Part shown: positions 16,066-24,337 of the stretch, one piece after another | Layout of the letters: every line of letters starts with the position of its first letter | Numbering within the stretch: the first letter of the stretch is position 1 | Assembly (NCBI RefSeq): GCF_030450125.1 | Contig: NZ_CP123923.1 | Coordinates: 4,526,001-4,590,000, forward strand | Source: Streptomyces sp. WP-1 | GTDB taxonomy: Bacteria > Actinomycetota > Actinomycetes > Streptomycetales > Streptomycetaceae | Length of the DNA: 64,000 bases | Reading direction: 5' to 3' | Made by a program: the position numbers and the translations under genes | The notes under the pieces: generated by a model | Seen by the model: the letters and a program-made list of their open reading frames with translations, nothing else | Database searches by the model: none | What the model was told of the DNA's origin: nothing

Positions 16066-16086
16066 AAAGCGCGGGAAGGGGCCGGC

Positions 16087-17004
16087 ATGGGGAACTTCTT
16101 GGCAGGCAGGGTCATCGCCGTCACGGGCGCGGGGCGGGGCATCGGACGGGCGGTCGCGCTGGCGGCGGCGGGCGAGGGGGCGCGGGTCGTCGTCAACGAC
16201 TACGGCGTCGCGACGGACGGCACCGCGCCGAGCAGCGAGGTCGCCGCCGCCGTCGTGAAAGAGATCGAGGCGGCGGGCGGGGAGGCGGTCGCGGTCGCCG
16301 ACGACATCTCCACGATGGCGGGCGGACAGCGGGTCGTGGACACGGCGGTGGGCGCGTTCGGACGGCTCGACGGGGTGGTGTGCGTCGCCGGGATCCTGCG
16401 CGAGCGGATGCTGTTCAACATGACCGAGCAGGAGTGGGACCCGGTCGTCGCCACCCATCTCAAGGGCACGTTCACCGTCTTCCGGGCGGCAGCGGCGGTG
16501 ATGCGGCGGCAGCGGTCCGGGACGCTGATCGGGTTCACCAGCGGGAACCATCAGGGCTCCGTGTCCCAGGCGAACTACAGCGCGGCCAAGGGCGGGATCA
16601 TCTCGCTGGTGCGCAGCGCGGCGCTGGGGCTGCACAAGTACGGGGTGACGGCGAACGCGGTGGCGCCGGTGGCGCGGACGCGGATGTCGGCGGACGTGCC
16701 CATGGAGCTGGCCGGGATGGGGTCGGCGGAGGATGTGGCGGCGCTGGTGGTGTACCTGCTCTCGGACCGGGCGGCGCGGGAGGGGATCACCGGGCAGGTG
16801 TACTCGGTGGCGGGGGCGAAGATCGCGGTGTGGGCCCAGCCGCGTGAGCTGCGCTCGGCGTATGCCGAGGGTGGGTCGTGGACGCCGGAGCGGATAGCGG
16901 AGTTCTTGCCGGGGGCGGTGGGGGTGGATCCGATGCCGATGCTGTCCCGGCTTTCGGAGATGGAGGAGGCGGCGCGGTCGGGGGCTCGGCCGAACGCCCA
17001 GTAG
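16087..17004 (+). CDS. SDR oxidoreductase, 17-beta-HSD type 4-like
   Basis: A 305-residue short-chain dehydrogenase. The NAD-binding TGAGRGIGRAVAL is at residues about 13-25, VVNDYGV follows the second strand, and the catalytic Tyr/Lys lie in SQANYSAAKGGIISLVRSAA. Residues 255-305 form an extension past the usual SDR core (WTPERIAEFLPGAVGVDPMP...), as in the SDR part of multifunctional enzyme 2 and actinobacterial Hsd4-type proteins, which oxidise 3-hydroxyacyl-CoA esters. That fits a beta-oxidation role. It leads a rightward set with the dehydrogenase at 17117 and the ADH at 18259, under the palindrome at 16051. Confidence 0.9.
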   Translation: MGNFLAGRVIAVTGAGRGIGRAVALAAAGEGARVVVNDYGVATDGTAPSSEVAAAVVKEIEAAGGEAVAVADDISTMAGGQRVVDTAVGAFGRLDGVVCVAGILRERMLFNMTEQEWDPVVATHLKGTFTVFRAAAAVMRRQRSGTLIGFTSGNHQGSVSQANYSAAKGGIISLVRSAALGLHKYGVTANAVAPVARTRMSADVPMELAGMGSAEDVAALVVYLLSDRAAREGITGQVYSVAGAKIAVWAQPRELRSAYAEGGSWTPERIAEFLPGAVGVDPMPMLSRLSEMEEAARSGARPNAQ

Positions 17005-17051
17005 CTCGGGGGTGGTGGAGCGATTGCGGCTGCGGGTGAGGGGTGGTCGAT

Positions 17052-17072
17052 CGCGCAGTTCCCCGCGCCCCT
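17052..17072. repeat. Dispersed intergenic element, copy 1
   Basis: The element has core CAGTTCCCCGCGCCCCT and recurs inverted at 26693-26713 with one change. It has the look of the short GC-rich intergenic element scattered through many Streptomyces genomes. It lies between two co-directional catabolic genes. Confidence 0.55.
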
Positions 17073-17116
17073 GAGGGGGCGCTGCCGGTACCGCGGGCTG
17101 GATGGAGGCGGGGAGT

Positions 17117-18259
17117 ATGGATTTCGGGTTCAGCGACGAGGACGAAGGCTTTCGAGGCGAGGTGAGGGCGTGGCTCGCGGCTCACGCCGGTCAGGAGGTC
17201 GACCGGAGGGATTGGGAACGGGTCCTCGGTAAGGACGGTTGGATCGGGCTGGGTTGGGCGGAGGCCGGGTTCGGGAACCGGACCGGGTCGCTCACCGAGC
17301 AGGTCGTCTGGGCCGAGGAGTACGCCCGTTCCGGGGCGCCGGCCAGGGCGGGGCACATCGGGGAGAAGCTGTTCGCGCCGACGCTGATCAGGTACGGGAC
17401 CGAGGAGCAGAAGCGGCGCTTTTTGCCGGCCGTCGCCGCCGGTGCGGAACTCTGGTGCCAGGGGTACAGCGAACCGGGTGCCGGGTCCGATCTCGCGGCC
17501 GTGCGGACCAGGGCCGTACGCGAGGGCGGGCGGCACCGGGTCACCGGGCAGAAGATCTGGACCTCCCTCGCCCACGAGGCCGACTGGTGCTTCGTGCTGG
17601 CGCGGACCGAGGAGGGGTCGCGGCGGCACCACGGGCTCAGCTTCCTGCTCGTACCGATGGACCAGCCGGGCCGTATCGAGGTACGGCCGATCCGGCAGCT
17701 GACCGGGACCAGCGATTTCAACGAGGTCTTCTTCGACGGCGCGAGGGCGGAACACGTCGTCGGCGCGGAGGGCGACGGGTGGCGCGTGGCGATGAGCCTG
17801 CTCGGCTTCGAGCGGGGCGTGTCCACGCTGGCGCAGCAGATCGGGTTCGGGGAGGAGTTGCGGAGGGTCGTGGAGACGGCCGTACGCGGCGGGGCCGTGC
17901 GTGACCCGCTCCTGCGGGACCGGCTCGTGCGGCAGTGGGCCGAGCTGCGCACCATGCGCTGGCACGCCCTGCGCACCCTGGGCGGCGCGGACGAGCCCGC
18001 CGCGCCCAGCGTCGCCAAGCTGCTGTGGGCCGACTGGCATCAGAGGCTCGGCGAGCTGGCCGTACAGGTGCGGGGCGCGGAGGCGGGGGTGGGGCCCCGG
18101 GAGTGGTCGGCCGAGGAGCCGTACCGGATCGACGCGGACCAGCAGTTGTTCCTCTTCTCCCGGGCCGACACCATCTACGGCGGCTCGGACCAGATCCAGC
18201 GCACGATCATCGCCGAGCGCGCGCTCGGTCTGCCCAGGGAGCCGAAGGGGGTCCGGTGA
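17117..18259 (+). CDS. Acyl-CoA dehydrogenase, alpha-type
   Basis: A 380-residue FAD-dependent dehydrogenase of the same subtype as that at 11792: LPAVAAGAELWCQGYSEPGAG, VTGQKIWTSLAHEADWCFVLAR, LTGTSDFNEVFFDGARAEHV and the C-terminal SDQIQRTIIAERALGLPREP. ATG 17117 is chosen over 17102 because GGAGGCGGGGAG lies just upstream of it. Its stop overlaps the ADH start. No short partner is adjacent; the GGIGFTWE-type dehydrogenase at 31960 is under the same palindrome and is a possible partner. It probably introduces an alpha-beta double bond into a CoA thioester. Confidence 0.91.
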   Translation: MDFGFSDEDEGFRGEVRAWLAAHAGQEVDRRDWERVLGKDGWIGLGWAEAGFGNRTGSLTEQVVWAEEYARSGAPARAGHIGEKLFAPTLIRYGTEEQKRRFLPAVAAGAELWCQGYSEPGAGSDLAAVRTRAVREGGRHRVTGQKIWTSLAHEADWCFVLARTEEGSRRHHGLSFLLVPMDQPGRIEVRPIRQLTGTSDFNEVFFDGARAEHVVGAEGDGWRVAMSLLGFERGVSTLAQQIGFGEELRRVVETAVRGGAVRDPLLRDRLVRQWAELRTMRWHALRTLGGADEPAAPSVAKLLWADWHQRLGELAVQVRGAEAGVGPREWSAEEPYRIDADQQLFLFSRADTIYGGSDQIQRTIIAERALGLPREPKGVR

Positions 18260-19311
18260 TGCGGGGTGTGGTGTTCGACGGCCGGCGGGTACGGGTGGTG
18301 GACGATCTGGCGGTGCGCGCGCCGGGTCCTGGCGAGGTGCTGGTCGCGATCGCGGCGGCGGGGCTGTGCCACAGCGATCTGTCGGTGGTGGACGGCACCA
18401 TCCCGTTCCCGGTCCCGGTGGTGCTCGGGCACGAGGGCGCCGGAGTGGTGGCGGCGGTCGGCGCGGGCGTCACCCATGTCGTGCCCGGCGACCATGTGGC
18501 CCTGTCCACGCTCGCCAACTGCGGCACCTGCCCGGAGTGCGACCGGGGCCGCCCGACCATGTGCCGGGCGGCGACCGGGCGCCCGGAGCGGCCCTTCACC
18601 CTGGCGGGGGCGGAGCCCGTCCACCAGTTCGCCGCCAACTCCGCCTTCGCGGAACGCACCGTCGTCAAGGCCGTCCAGGCGGTCCGCGTCCCCGCTGACA
18701 TCCCCCTGGAGTCCGCCGCGCTGATCGGCTGCGGGGTGCTCACCGGGGTGGGCGCCGTACTGAACCGGGCCCGGGTGCGGTGCGGGGACAGCGTCGTCGT
18801 CATCGGCACCGGCGGCATCGGCCTGAACGTGCTCCAGGGGGCGCGGCTCGCGGGCGCCTCCCGGATCGTGGCCGTGGACGCCAACCCGGCGAAGGCGGGG
18901 ATGGCCCGGGAGTTCGGCGCGACCGACTTCCTCACCTCGGCGGACGCGGTGCGGGAGCTGCTGCCGACGGGGGCCGACCATGTCTTCGAGTGCGTCGGCC
19001 GGGTGGAGCTGATCCGGCAGGCCGTCGGCCTCCTCGACCGGCACGGCCAGGCGATCCTCCTCGGCGTGCCCCCGGCCGCCGCCGAGGCGTCCTTCCGCGT
19101 CTCCGCCCTCTACCTGGACAAGTCGATCCTGGGCTGCCGCTACGGCTCCGCCCGCCCCCAGCGCGACATCGCCCTGTACGCCGACCTGTACCGCCGAGGG
19201 CGCCTGCTGCTCGACGAGTTGGTGTCGGCGGTGTACCCGGTGGAGGACTTCGAGAAGGCGCGGGCGGACGCGGAGGCGGGGCGGGTGGCGCGGGCCGTGC
19301 TCACGTTCTGA
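18259..19311 (+). CDS. Zinc-dependent alcohol dehydrogenase
   Basis: A 350-residue medium-chain dehydrogenase. The catalytic-zinc region is AAGLCHSDLSVVDG with Cys near residue 37. VVLGHEGAGVVAAVG follows near residue 60, and the structural-zinc loop CGTCPECDRGRPTMC near residue 91 has all four Cys. The nucleotide fold is SVVVIGTGGIGLNVLQGA near residue 177. This is the class of NAD- or NDMA-dependent aliphatic/aryl alcohol dehydrogenases. The ATG overlaps the dehydrogenase stop, so it is the last gene of the 16087 operon. I infer oxidation of an alcohol intermediate to an aldehyde, with the aldehyde dehydrogenase at 53736 as a possible follow-on step. Confidence 0.93.
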   Translation: MRGVVFDGRRVRVVDDLAVRAPGPGEVLVAIAAAGLCHSDLSVVDGTIPFPVPVVLGHEGAGVVAAVGAGVTHVVPGDHVALSTLANCGTCPECDRGRPTMCRAATGRPERPFTLAGAEPVHQFAANSAFAERTVVKAVQAVRVPADIPLESAALIGCGVLTGVGAVLNRARVRCGDSVVVIGTGGIGLNVLQGARLAGASRIVAVDANPAKAGMAREFGATDFLTSADAVRELLPTGADHVFECVGRVELIRQAVGLLDRHGQAILLGVPPAAAEASFRVSALYLDKSILGCRYGSARPQRDIALYADLYRRGRLLLDELVSAVYPVEDFEKARADAEAGRVARAVLTF

Positions 19312-19317
19312 GCCACG

Positions 19318-20370
19318 TCACCCGGATTCGGTGAGCGCCCGGAAGGTCCGCCGGTAGGCCGTCGGCGTCACCCCCAGCGCCTGCTGCAGGTGCTGCCGCA
19401 TCGACTGCGCCGTGCCGAACCCCGACGTCTGCGCCACCTGGTCCATGGCGAGGTCGGTGGTCTCCAGCAACTGCCGGGCCCGCTCGACCCGTTGCCGGCT
19501 GAGCCACTGCCCGGGGCTGACGCCGACCTCCTCGCGGAAGCGGCGGGTGAAGGTGCGTACCGACATGGCCTCCTGCTCGGCCAGGTCGCGCAGCTGGATC
19601 GGCTCGTGCAGCCGGGCCAGCGCCCAGGCGCGGGCGCCGGTGGTGGTGGCGAGCTGGGGGTCGGGCACCGGGCGCTCTATGTACTGGGCCTGGCCGCCGT
19701 CGCGGTGCGGGGGTACGACCATCCGCCGGGCCACGTCGTTGGCGACGGCCGTGCCGAAGTCGCGGCGGACCATGTGCAGGCACAGGTCGATCCCGGCGGC
19801 CACCCCGGCCGAGGTCAGCACGTCCCCGTCGTCGATGAACAGCACGTCCGCGTCCACCCGGATCCGCGGGAACAGCCGCTGGAAGTGGTCCGCCTCGGCC
19901 CAGTGGGTGGTCGCCGGGCGGCCGTCGAGATATCCGGCGGCGGCGAGGACGTACACCCCGGTGCAGATGGAGGCGAGCCGGGTGCCGGGCCGGATCCGGG
20001 CGAGCGCGGCGGCCAGCTCCTTGGTCAGCCGGCCCTCCTCGAAGACCGGGCCCAGCTCGTACGACGCCGGGACGATCACCGTGTCGGCGCGGGCCAGCGC
20101 CTCCGGGCCGTGCGGCACGTGGACCGCGAAGTCGGCGTCCGTCTCCACCGGGCCCGGGGGCCGTACCGAGCAGGTGAAGACCTCGTACAGCGGCCGGCCC
20201 CGGGCGTCCCTGGGGCGGCCGAAGACGCGGTGCGGGATGCCCAGCTCGAAGGGGAGGAGCCCGTCGAGGGCGAGGACGGCGACCCGGTGCGGACGGGACT
20301 CCTCGGCGGCGTCCATGGCCCGATCGACATGCGGGGCCCGATCCACGCCAACGGCCCGGTCGACACTCAT
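19318..20370 (-). CDS. GlxA-type AraC-family transcriptional regulator
   Basis: A 350-residue regulator. An N-terminal DJ-1/PfpI-like domain (VAVLALDGLLPFELGIPHRVF, then the nucleophile-elbow-like LASICTGVYVLAAAGYLDGR near residue 135) is followed by a C-terminal AraC double helix-turn-helix (LHEPIQLRDLAEQEAMSVRTFTRRF, then MDQVAQTSGFGTAQSMRQHL, residues about 250-340). This is the GlxA/FtrA layout. The gene ends 7 bp from the ADH stop, convergent, and is divergent from an MFS transporter with only 53 bp between starts. It therefore most likely controls that transporter. None of the regulon palindromes lies at this promoter. Confidence 0.92.
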   Translation of the reverse strand: MSVDRAVGVDRAPHVDRAMDAAEESRPHRVAVLALDGLLPFELGIPHRVFGRPRDARGRPLYEVFTCSVRPPGPVETDADFAVHVPHGPEALARADTVIVPASYELGPVFEEGRLTKELAAALARIRPGTRLASICTGVYVLAAAGYLDGRPATTHWAEADHFQRLFPRIRVDADVLFIDDGDVLTSAGVAAGIDLCLHMVRRDFGTAVANDVARRMVVPPHRDGGQAQYIERPVPDPQLATTTGARAWALARLHEPIQLRDLAEQEAMSVRTFTRRFREEVGVSPGQWLSRQRVERARQLLETTDLAMDQVAQTSGFGTAQSMRQHLQQALGVTPTAYRRTFRALTESG

Positions 20371-20423
20371 GGCCCGATCCTAGCGAATGCTGTCCCTCGG
20401 GCCACTCGATGCGTGGGAAGGAA

Positions 20424-21761
20424 ATGCGGACGCTGTATGACGTGACTCAGACAAACCCCGCCGCCGTCCCCGCCGAGGCCGCCCCGCCCGGTCCGCGCCC
20501 GGCGCGCGCCCGCCTGCACCGCGCCTGGTTCGTCGCGGCCGTCACCTTCGTCACGATCACCGGCGCGGCGGCCTTCCGCTCCCTGCCCGGTCTGCTGATC
20601 GACCCGCTGCACCAGGAGTTCGGCTGGTCGCACGGCACGATCGGCGCGGCCGTCTCCCTCAATCTCGCGCTCTACGGGGTGACCGCGCCGTTCGCCGCCG
20701 CGCTGATGGACCGCTTCGGCATCCGGCGGGTGGTCGCAGCGGCGCTGACCGTGATCGCGGCCGGCTCCGGGCTGACCGTGTGGATGACGGCGGCGTGGCA
20801 GCTGTGGCTGTGCTGGGGGCTGCTCGTCGGGCTCGGCACGGGCTCGATGGCGCTGGCCTTCGCGGCGACGGTCACCAACCGCTGGTTCACGGCGCGCCGG
20901 GGCCTGGTCACCGGGATCCTGACCGCCGCGTCCGCCTCCGGGCAGCTGGTCTTCCTGCCGCTGCTGTCCTGGATGGTCGAGCACCACGGCTGGCGGCCCG
21001 CCGCCGTGACCGTCGCCCTCGCCGCCCTGGCGGTGGTGCCCTTCGTCTGGCTGCTGCTGCACGACCACCCGGCGGACGTCGGGCAGAACCCCTACGGGTC
21101 CGGGGAGTTCATACCGAAGCCGCCCCCGGCGACGGGCGCCGCCCGGCGCACCCTCAAGGTCCTGTCGACCGCCGTGCGCACCGGCACGTTCTGGCTCCTC
21201 GCCGGTACCTTCGCGATCTGCGGCGCCTCCACCAACGGCCTGATCCAGACCCACTTCGTGCCCGCCGAGCACGACCACGGCATGCCGGTGACCACGGCGG
21301 CCTCGCTGCTCGCGGTGATCGGGGTGTTCGACGTCGTCGGCACCATCGCCTCCGGCTGGTTCACCGACCGCTTCGAGCCCCGCCGCCTGCTGGCCGTCTA
21401 CTACGCCCTGCGCGGTCTGTCGCTGGTCTTCCTGCCGATGCTGCTGGCCCCCTCGGTCCACCCGCCGATGCTGTTCTTCATCGTCTTCTACGGCCTCGAC
21501 TGGGTGGCCACCGTCCCGCCCACCCTCGCCCTGTGCCGCGAGCAGTTCGGCGAGGACAGCGCGATCGTCTTCGGCTGGGTGCTGGCCTCCCACCAGATCG
21601 GCGCCGCGCTCGTGGCCTACCTCGGCGGGCTCGCCCGTGATGTCTTCGGCTCCTACGACCTCGTCTGGTACGCCTCGGGCACGCTGTGCGCGGCGGCGGC
21701 GCTGATGTCCCTGGTGATCCGCAGGGTCCGCCCGCCCGAGCCGGTCCTCGCCATGGGCTGA
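20424..21761 (+). CDS. MFS transporter
   Basis: A 445-residue integral membrane carrier with about 12 hydrophobic segments, beginning WFVAAVTFVTITGAAAFRSLPGLL near residue 27. The loop 2-3 signature is AALMDRFGIRRVVAAALTV, and the cytosolic central loop carries HDHPADVGQNPYG. The layout resembles oxalate/formate-antiporter-type and monocarboxylate carriers. The start ATG 20424 follows GGGAAGGAA; ATG 20409 lacks a ribosome site. Divergent from the GlxA-type regulator, its probable controller. Position inside the catabolic island suggests uptake or efflux of an organic acid; the substrate is unproven. Confidence 0.92.
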   Translation: MRTLYDVTQTNPAAVPAEAAPPGPRPARARLHRAWFVAAVTFVTITGAAAFRSLPGLLIDPLHQEFGWSHGTIGAAVSLNLALYGVTAPFAAALMDRFGIRRVVAAALTVIAAGSGLTVWMTAAWQLWLCWGLLVGLGTGSMALAFAATVTNRWFTARRGLVTGILTAASASGQLVFLPLLSWMVEHHGWRPAAVTVALAALAVVPFVWLLLHDHPADVGQNPYGSGEFIPKPPPATGAARRTLKVLSTAVRTGTFWLLAGTFAICGASTNGLIQTHFVPAEHDHGMPVTTAASLLAVIGVFDVVGTIASGWFTDRFEPRRLLAVYYALRGLSLVFLPMLLAPSVHPPMLFFIVFYGLDWVATVPPTLALCREQFGEDSAIVFGWVLASHQIGAALVAYLGGLARDVFGSYDLVWYASGTLCAAAALMSLVIRRVRPPEPVLAMG

Positions 21762-21863
21762 CGGTGGGGCCGGAACTCCTCCCGGATCGCTCAAGCGGAC
21801 GGAATCGTTCGCCTGCGGCACTGCGCCGGTGTCCCAGCGCACCCTCTACGCGCACGACGACCT

Positions 21864-21898
21864 GACCGGCCCCGCCGGGCTGCCCGGCGGGGCCGGTC
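21864..21898. terminator. Perfect 16-bp stem hairpin
   Basis: GACCGGCCCCGCCGGG and its exact complement are separated by CTG. The hairpin lies 103 bp past the MFS gene stop and 63 bp before the TetR gene stop, so it can end both convergent transcripts. No T tract. Confidence 0.8.
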
Positions 21899-21960
21899 AC
21901 TGAGCGATCTTCGTACGCCCCCAGGGCCGCGGGCCGGAGCGCGGCCGGGGGATCACGGGG

Positions 21961-22677
21961 TCAGTGGGGCAGGCCGATGTACTGGCCCATGGCGGTGGCC
22001 GCGTGGGTGAAGAAGGCGGCCGGGTCGGCGGCGACGCCCGCGATATGGCCGTTGACCTCGAAGCCGACCATGCCGTGCAGCTGGGTCCAGACGATCAGCA
22101 TGCGGGTGATGACCGGGGTGGGCAGGCCGCTCAGCATGCCCTGGGCCAGCGGCTCGATCGTGCGGGCCATGCCCTCGGACAGCTCGGGCGCGGGCACATG
22201 GTCCACGGCGAGTTCGCCGGCCGCCAACGCCTCGCGGACCAGGCCGAGCAGGACCAGGACCGTGCGGGCGCCCGCGGCCATCGTCTCCGGTGGGGCGTCG
22301 TAACCGGGCACCGGGCGGCCCCAGATCAGCACGTACTCCTCGGGGTGGGCGAGCGCCCATGTGCGGACGCCCTCGCAGCACGCGACCCAGCGGCTCAGCA
22401 GCTCGGCCCCGGCCTTCTGCGCCTCGGCCGCGGCCCGCTCCGCGCTGTCGCCCATCGCGTTGTAGGCGGCCAGCACCAGGTCGGTCAGCAGGGCGTCCCG
22501 GTCCGGGAACCGCTCCTCGATCAGGGCCGGGTCGACGCCGGCCGCGCGGGCCAGCTCGGCCGGGTCCAGGTCGGCGCGGTGCCGGGCCGCGAGGCGTCCG
22601 CCCGCCTCGGCCTTCAGCCGGGAGACGGCCGCGTCGAGGCTGTCCTGGCGGGGGTCATGGGCTTCGGAAGTCGTCAT
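21961..22677 (-). CDS. TetR/AcrR-family regulator (WHG-type C-domain)
   Basis: A 238-residue regulator. The helix-turn-helix is at residues about 28-68 (RADLDPAELARAAGVDPALIEERFPDRDALLTDLVLAAY), with FPDRDAL in place of the usual YFxNKEDL. The C-terminal ligand domain (WALAHPEEYVLIWGRPVPGYDAPPE, then MARTIEPLAQGML, then LIVWTQLHGMVGFEVNG) matches the WHG/TetR_C_33 type. A short palindrome ATTAC-N7-GTAAT lies 36 bp upstream of its start. That differs from the CTGAC palindrome of the catabolic operons, so it is probably not their regulator. The flavin reductase gene lies upstream on the same strand. Confidence 0.88.
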   Translation of the reverse strand: MTTSEAHDPRQDSLDAAVSRLKAEAGGRLAARHRADLDPAELARAAGVDPALIEERFPDRDALLTDLVLAAYNAMGDSAERAAAEAQKAGAELLSRWVACCEGVRTWALAHPEEYVLIWGRPVPGYDAPPETMAAGARTVLVLLGLVREALAAGELAVDHVPAPELSEGMARTIEPLAQGMLSGLPTPVITRMLIVWTQLHGMVGFEVNGHIAGVAADPAAFFTHAATAMGQYIGLPH

Positions 22678-22712
22678 GATCCCGACCCTGTCAGAGGTCC
22701 CGCAGCGCGTCG

Positions 22713-22729
22713 ATTACATGGCGGGTAAT
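22713..22729. promoter_or_regulatory. Candidate TetR autoregulatory operator
   Basis: ATTAC, seven bases, GTAAT: a perfect five-base inverted repeat in an AT-richer patch, 36 bp upstream of the TetR start codon. Position and symmetry fit autoregulation; the short arms keep this tentative. Confidence 0.4.
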
Positions 22730-22884
22730 ACGGCGTGTATGCGGCTGGTTTTGGCCAAGTGGTCCGGTCGCACGTCCGGTTGGCGCGGAACGGCGGCCGG
22801 GCGGGCTCCGGCCTTGTGGCGGGCGGCGAGTCCGCCGGAGGGGCGCCGAGGCCCACGGCCACCACGAGGTCCGCCGGGCAGGCC

Positions 22885-23481
22885 CTAGTCGGCGAGCCGG
22901 CCGAACCGGCCGCGGTGGAAGAGGAGGGGGGCCGGGGGGTCGTCGGTGGCGCCGAGGGCGTCGACGCGGCCGGTCACGATCAGGTGGTCGCCGCCGGGGT
23001 GGACCGCGTGGACGGTGCAGTCGATCCAGGCGGCGGCGCCCAGGAGCCTGGGGGAACCCGTACGGGGTGCGGGGGTGTGCGGGACGCCCGCGAACTTGTC
23101 GGCGCCGCGCACCGCGAAGGCCCGGCACAGCCCGGCCTGGTCGGCGCCGAGGATGTTGACGCAGAAGACGCCGGCGCGGGCGATGCGGGGCCAGGTGGTG
23201 GACGTACGCACCACCATGAAGCAGACCAGGGGCGGGTCGAGGGAGAGCGAGGAGAAGGACTGGCAGGCGAATCCGGCCGGGCCGCTCTCGCCCTCGGCGG
23301 CCGGTGCCGTGATCACCGTGACCCCGCTCGCGAAGGTGCCGAGGACGCGGCGGAACTCGCCCCGGTCCACCGGCGCCCGCTCGTCCTCCCGCACACAGCG
23401 CAGCTCCGGGCGCGGCAGCGGTTCCACCGGGTTCAGGCCCAGGTAGCGGACGGCTGCGGCGGCGGCTCCTGCGTGTCCCAT
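22885..23481 (-). CDS. Flavin reductase family protein
   Basis: A 198-residue FMN-binding split-barrel reductase of the HpaC/NtaB type. FRRVLGTFASGVTVITAPAAE, GFACQSFSSLSLDPPLVCFM and FCVNILGADQAGLCRAFAVRGADKF are the family core, and IDCTVHAVHPGGDHLIVTGRV follows. Such enzymes supply reduced flavin to a partner monooxygenase or act as stand-alone reductases. ATG 23481 follows GGAGG. A perfect regulon palindrome is 16 bp upstream. The obvious flavin users under the same control are the two LLM proteins at 49084 and 50875, if those use FMN rather than F420. Confidence 0.9.
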   Translation of the reverse strand: MGHAGAAAAAVRYLGLNPVEPLPRPELRCVREDERAPVDRGEFRRVLGTFASGVTVITAPAAEGESGPAGFACQSFSSLSLDPPLVCFMVVRTSTTWPRIARAGVFCVNILGADQAGLCRAFAVRGADKFAGVPHTPAPRTGSPRLLGAAAWIDCTVHAVHPGGDHLIVTGRVDALGATDDPPAPLLFHRGRFGRLAD

Positions 23482-23497
23482 CACCCCTCCATTGAAG

Positions 23498-23512
23498 CTG
23501 ACAGGGCGTCAG
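23498..23512. promoter_or_regulatory. CTGAC-N5-GTCAG operator, perfect copy
   Basis: CTGACAGGGCGTCAG lies 16 bp upstream of the flavin reductase start and 36 bp past the end of the enoyl-CoA hydratase gene on the same strand, so it probably governs the reductase alone. Confidence 0.8.
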
Positions 23513-23548
23513 GCCGGAAGGGGCGCGAAGGGTCGGGCCGGGGCGGTC

Positions 23549-24337
23549 TCAGCGTCCCTGGAACGCGGGTCCCCTTCGCTCCGTGAACGCCCGCAGTCCC
23601 TCCCCGGCGTCCTCCGTCGTCAGGTTGATCTCCTGCGCCCACGCCTCCGCCGCGAAGGCGGACGCGCGGTCGCTGTCGAGGGAGGCGTTGAGAAGGTGCT
23701 TGGTGAGGGCGAGGGCGCGGGTCGGGCCGGTGGCGAGACGGGCGGCCCAGTCACGGGCCGTCTTCGCCAGCTCCCCGTCCGGGAGCACCCGGTTGACGAG
23801 GCCCAGCCGCTCCGCCTCCGGCGCGGACAGCGCGTCGCCGAAGAACATCAGCTCCTTCGCCCGCTGGAGGCCGGTCAGCCGGGGCAGGAGGTAGGCGCCG
23901 CCCGCGTCCGGTACGAGTCCGCGCCGTACGAAGACCTCGATGAAGCGGGCCGACTCGGCGGCCAGGACCAGATCGCAGGCGAGGGCGAGATGCGCGCCGA
24001 GACCCGCCGCCGTGCCGTTCACCGCCGCGATCACCGGCTTCTCGCAGTCGAGGACGGCGGCGATCAGGCGCTGGGCGCCGGTGCGCAGGGTGCGGGCGAC
24101 ATCGCCGGGGATCCGGGGCGCGGGGGAGTCCGTCCCGGGGCGCAGGTCGGCGCCCGCGCAGAAGCCCCGGCCGGTCCCGGTGAGGACCACCGCGCGCACG
24201 GACGGGTCGGCGGACGCCTCGGTCAGCAGGCCGACGAGGCGGTCGCGCAGCGCGGGGGTGAGGGCGTTCAGGGTCTCGGGGCGGTTCAGGGTGAGGTGGG
24301 AGACGTGGTCGCGCACCTCGTGCCCGACCCCGGTCAT
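23549..24337 (-). CDS. Enoyl-CoA hydratase/isomerase family protein
   Basis: A 262-residue crotonase-fold enzyme. HLTLNRPETLNALTPALRDRL, then AVVLTGTGRGFCAGADLRPG, then KPVIAAVNGTAAGLGAHLAL form the oxyanion-hole strands (residues about 58-118). RRGLVPDAGGAYLLPRLTG has an Asp where hydratases often carry a catalytic Glu, so hydratase versus isomerase is open. The ATG at 24337 overlaps the stop of the NDP-forming synthetase (ATGA), making a two-gene operon under the palindrome at 26600. Expected role: hydration or isomerisation of an unsaturated acyl-CoA. Confidence 0.91.
   Translation of the reverse strand: MTGVGHEVRDHVSHLTLNRPETLNALTPALRDRLVGLLTEASADPSVRAVVLTGTGRGFCAGADLRPGTDSPAPRIPGDVARTLRTGAQRLIAAVLDCEKPVIAAVNGTAAGLGAHLALACDLVLAAESARFIEVFVRRGLVPDAGGAYLLPRLTGLQRAKELMFFGDALSAPEAERLGLVNRVLPDGELAKTARDWAARLATGPTRALALTKHLLNASLDSDRASAFAAEAWAQEINLTTEDAGEGLRAFTERRGPAFQGR

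Noticed and set aside
20367..21842. 491-codon minus-strand frame across the MFS gene
   Set aside because: The plus strand has a complete 12-helix carrier. The minus product is Gly/Gln/Arg-rich shadow text.
22678..22712. CCGAC-CCT-GTCAG as another regulon site upstream of the 21961 TetR
   Set aside because: The spacer is three bases instead of five and one arm base differs. It does not fit the eleven intergenic copies.
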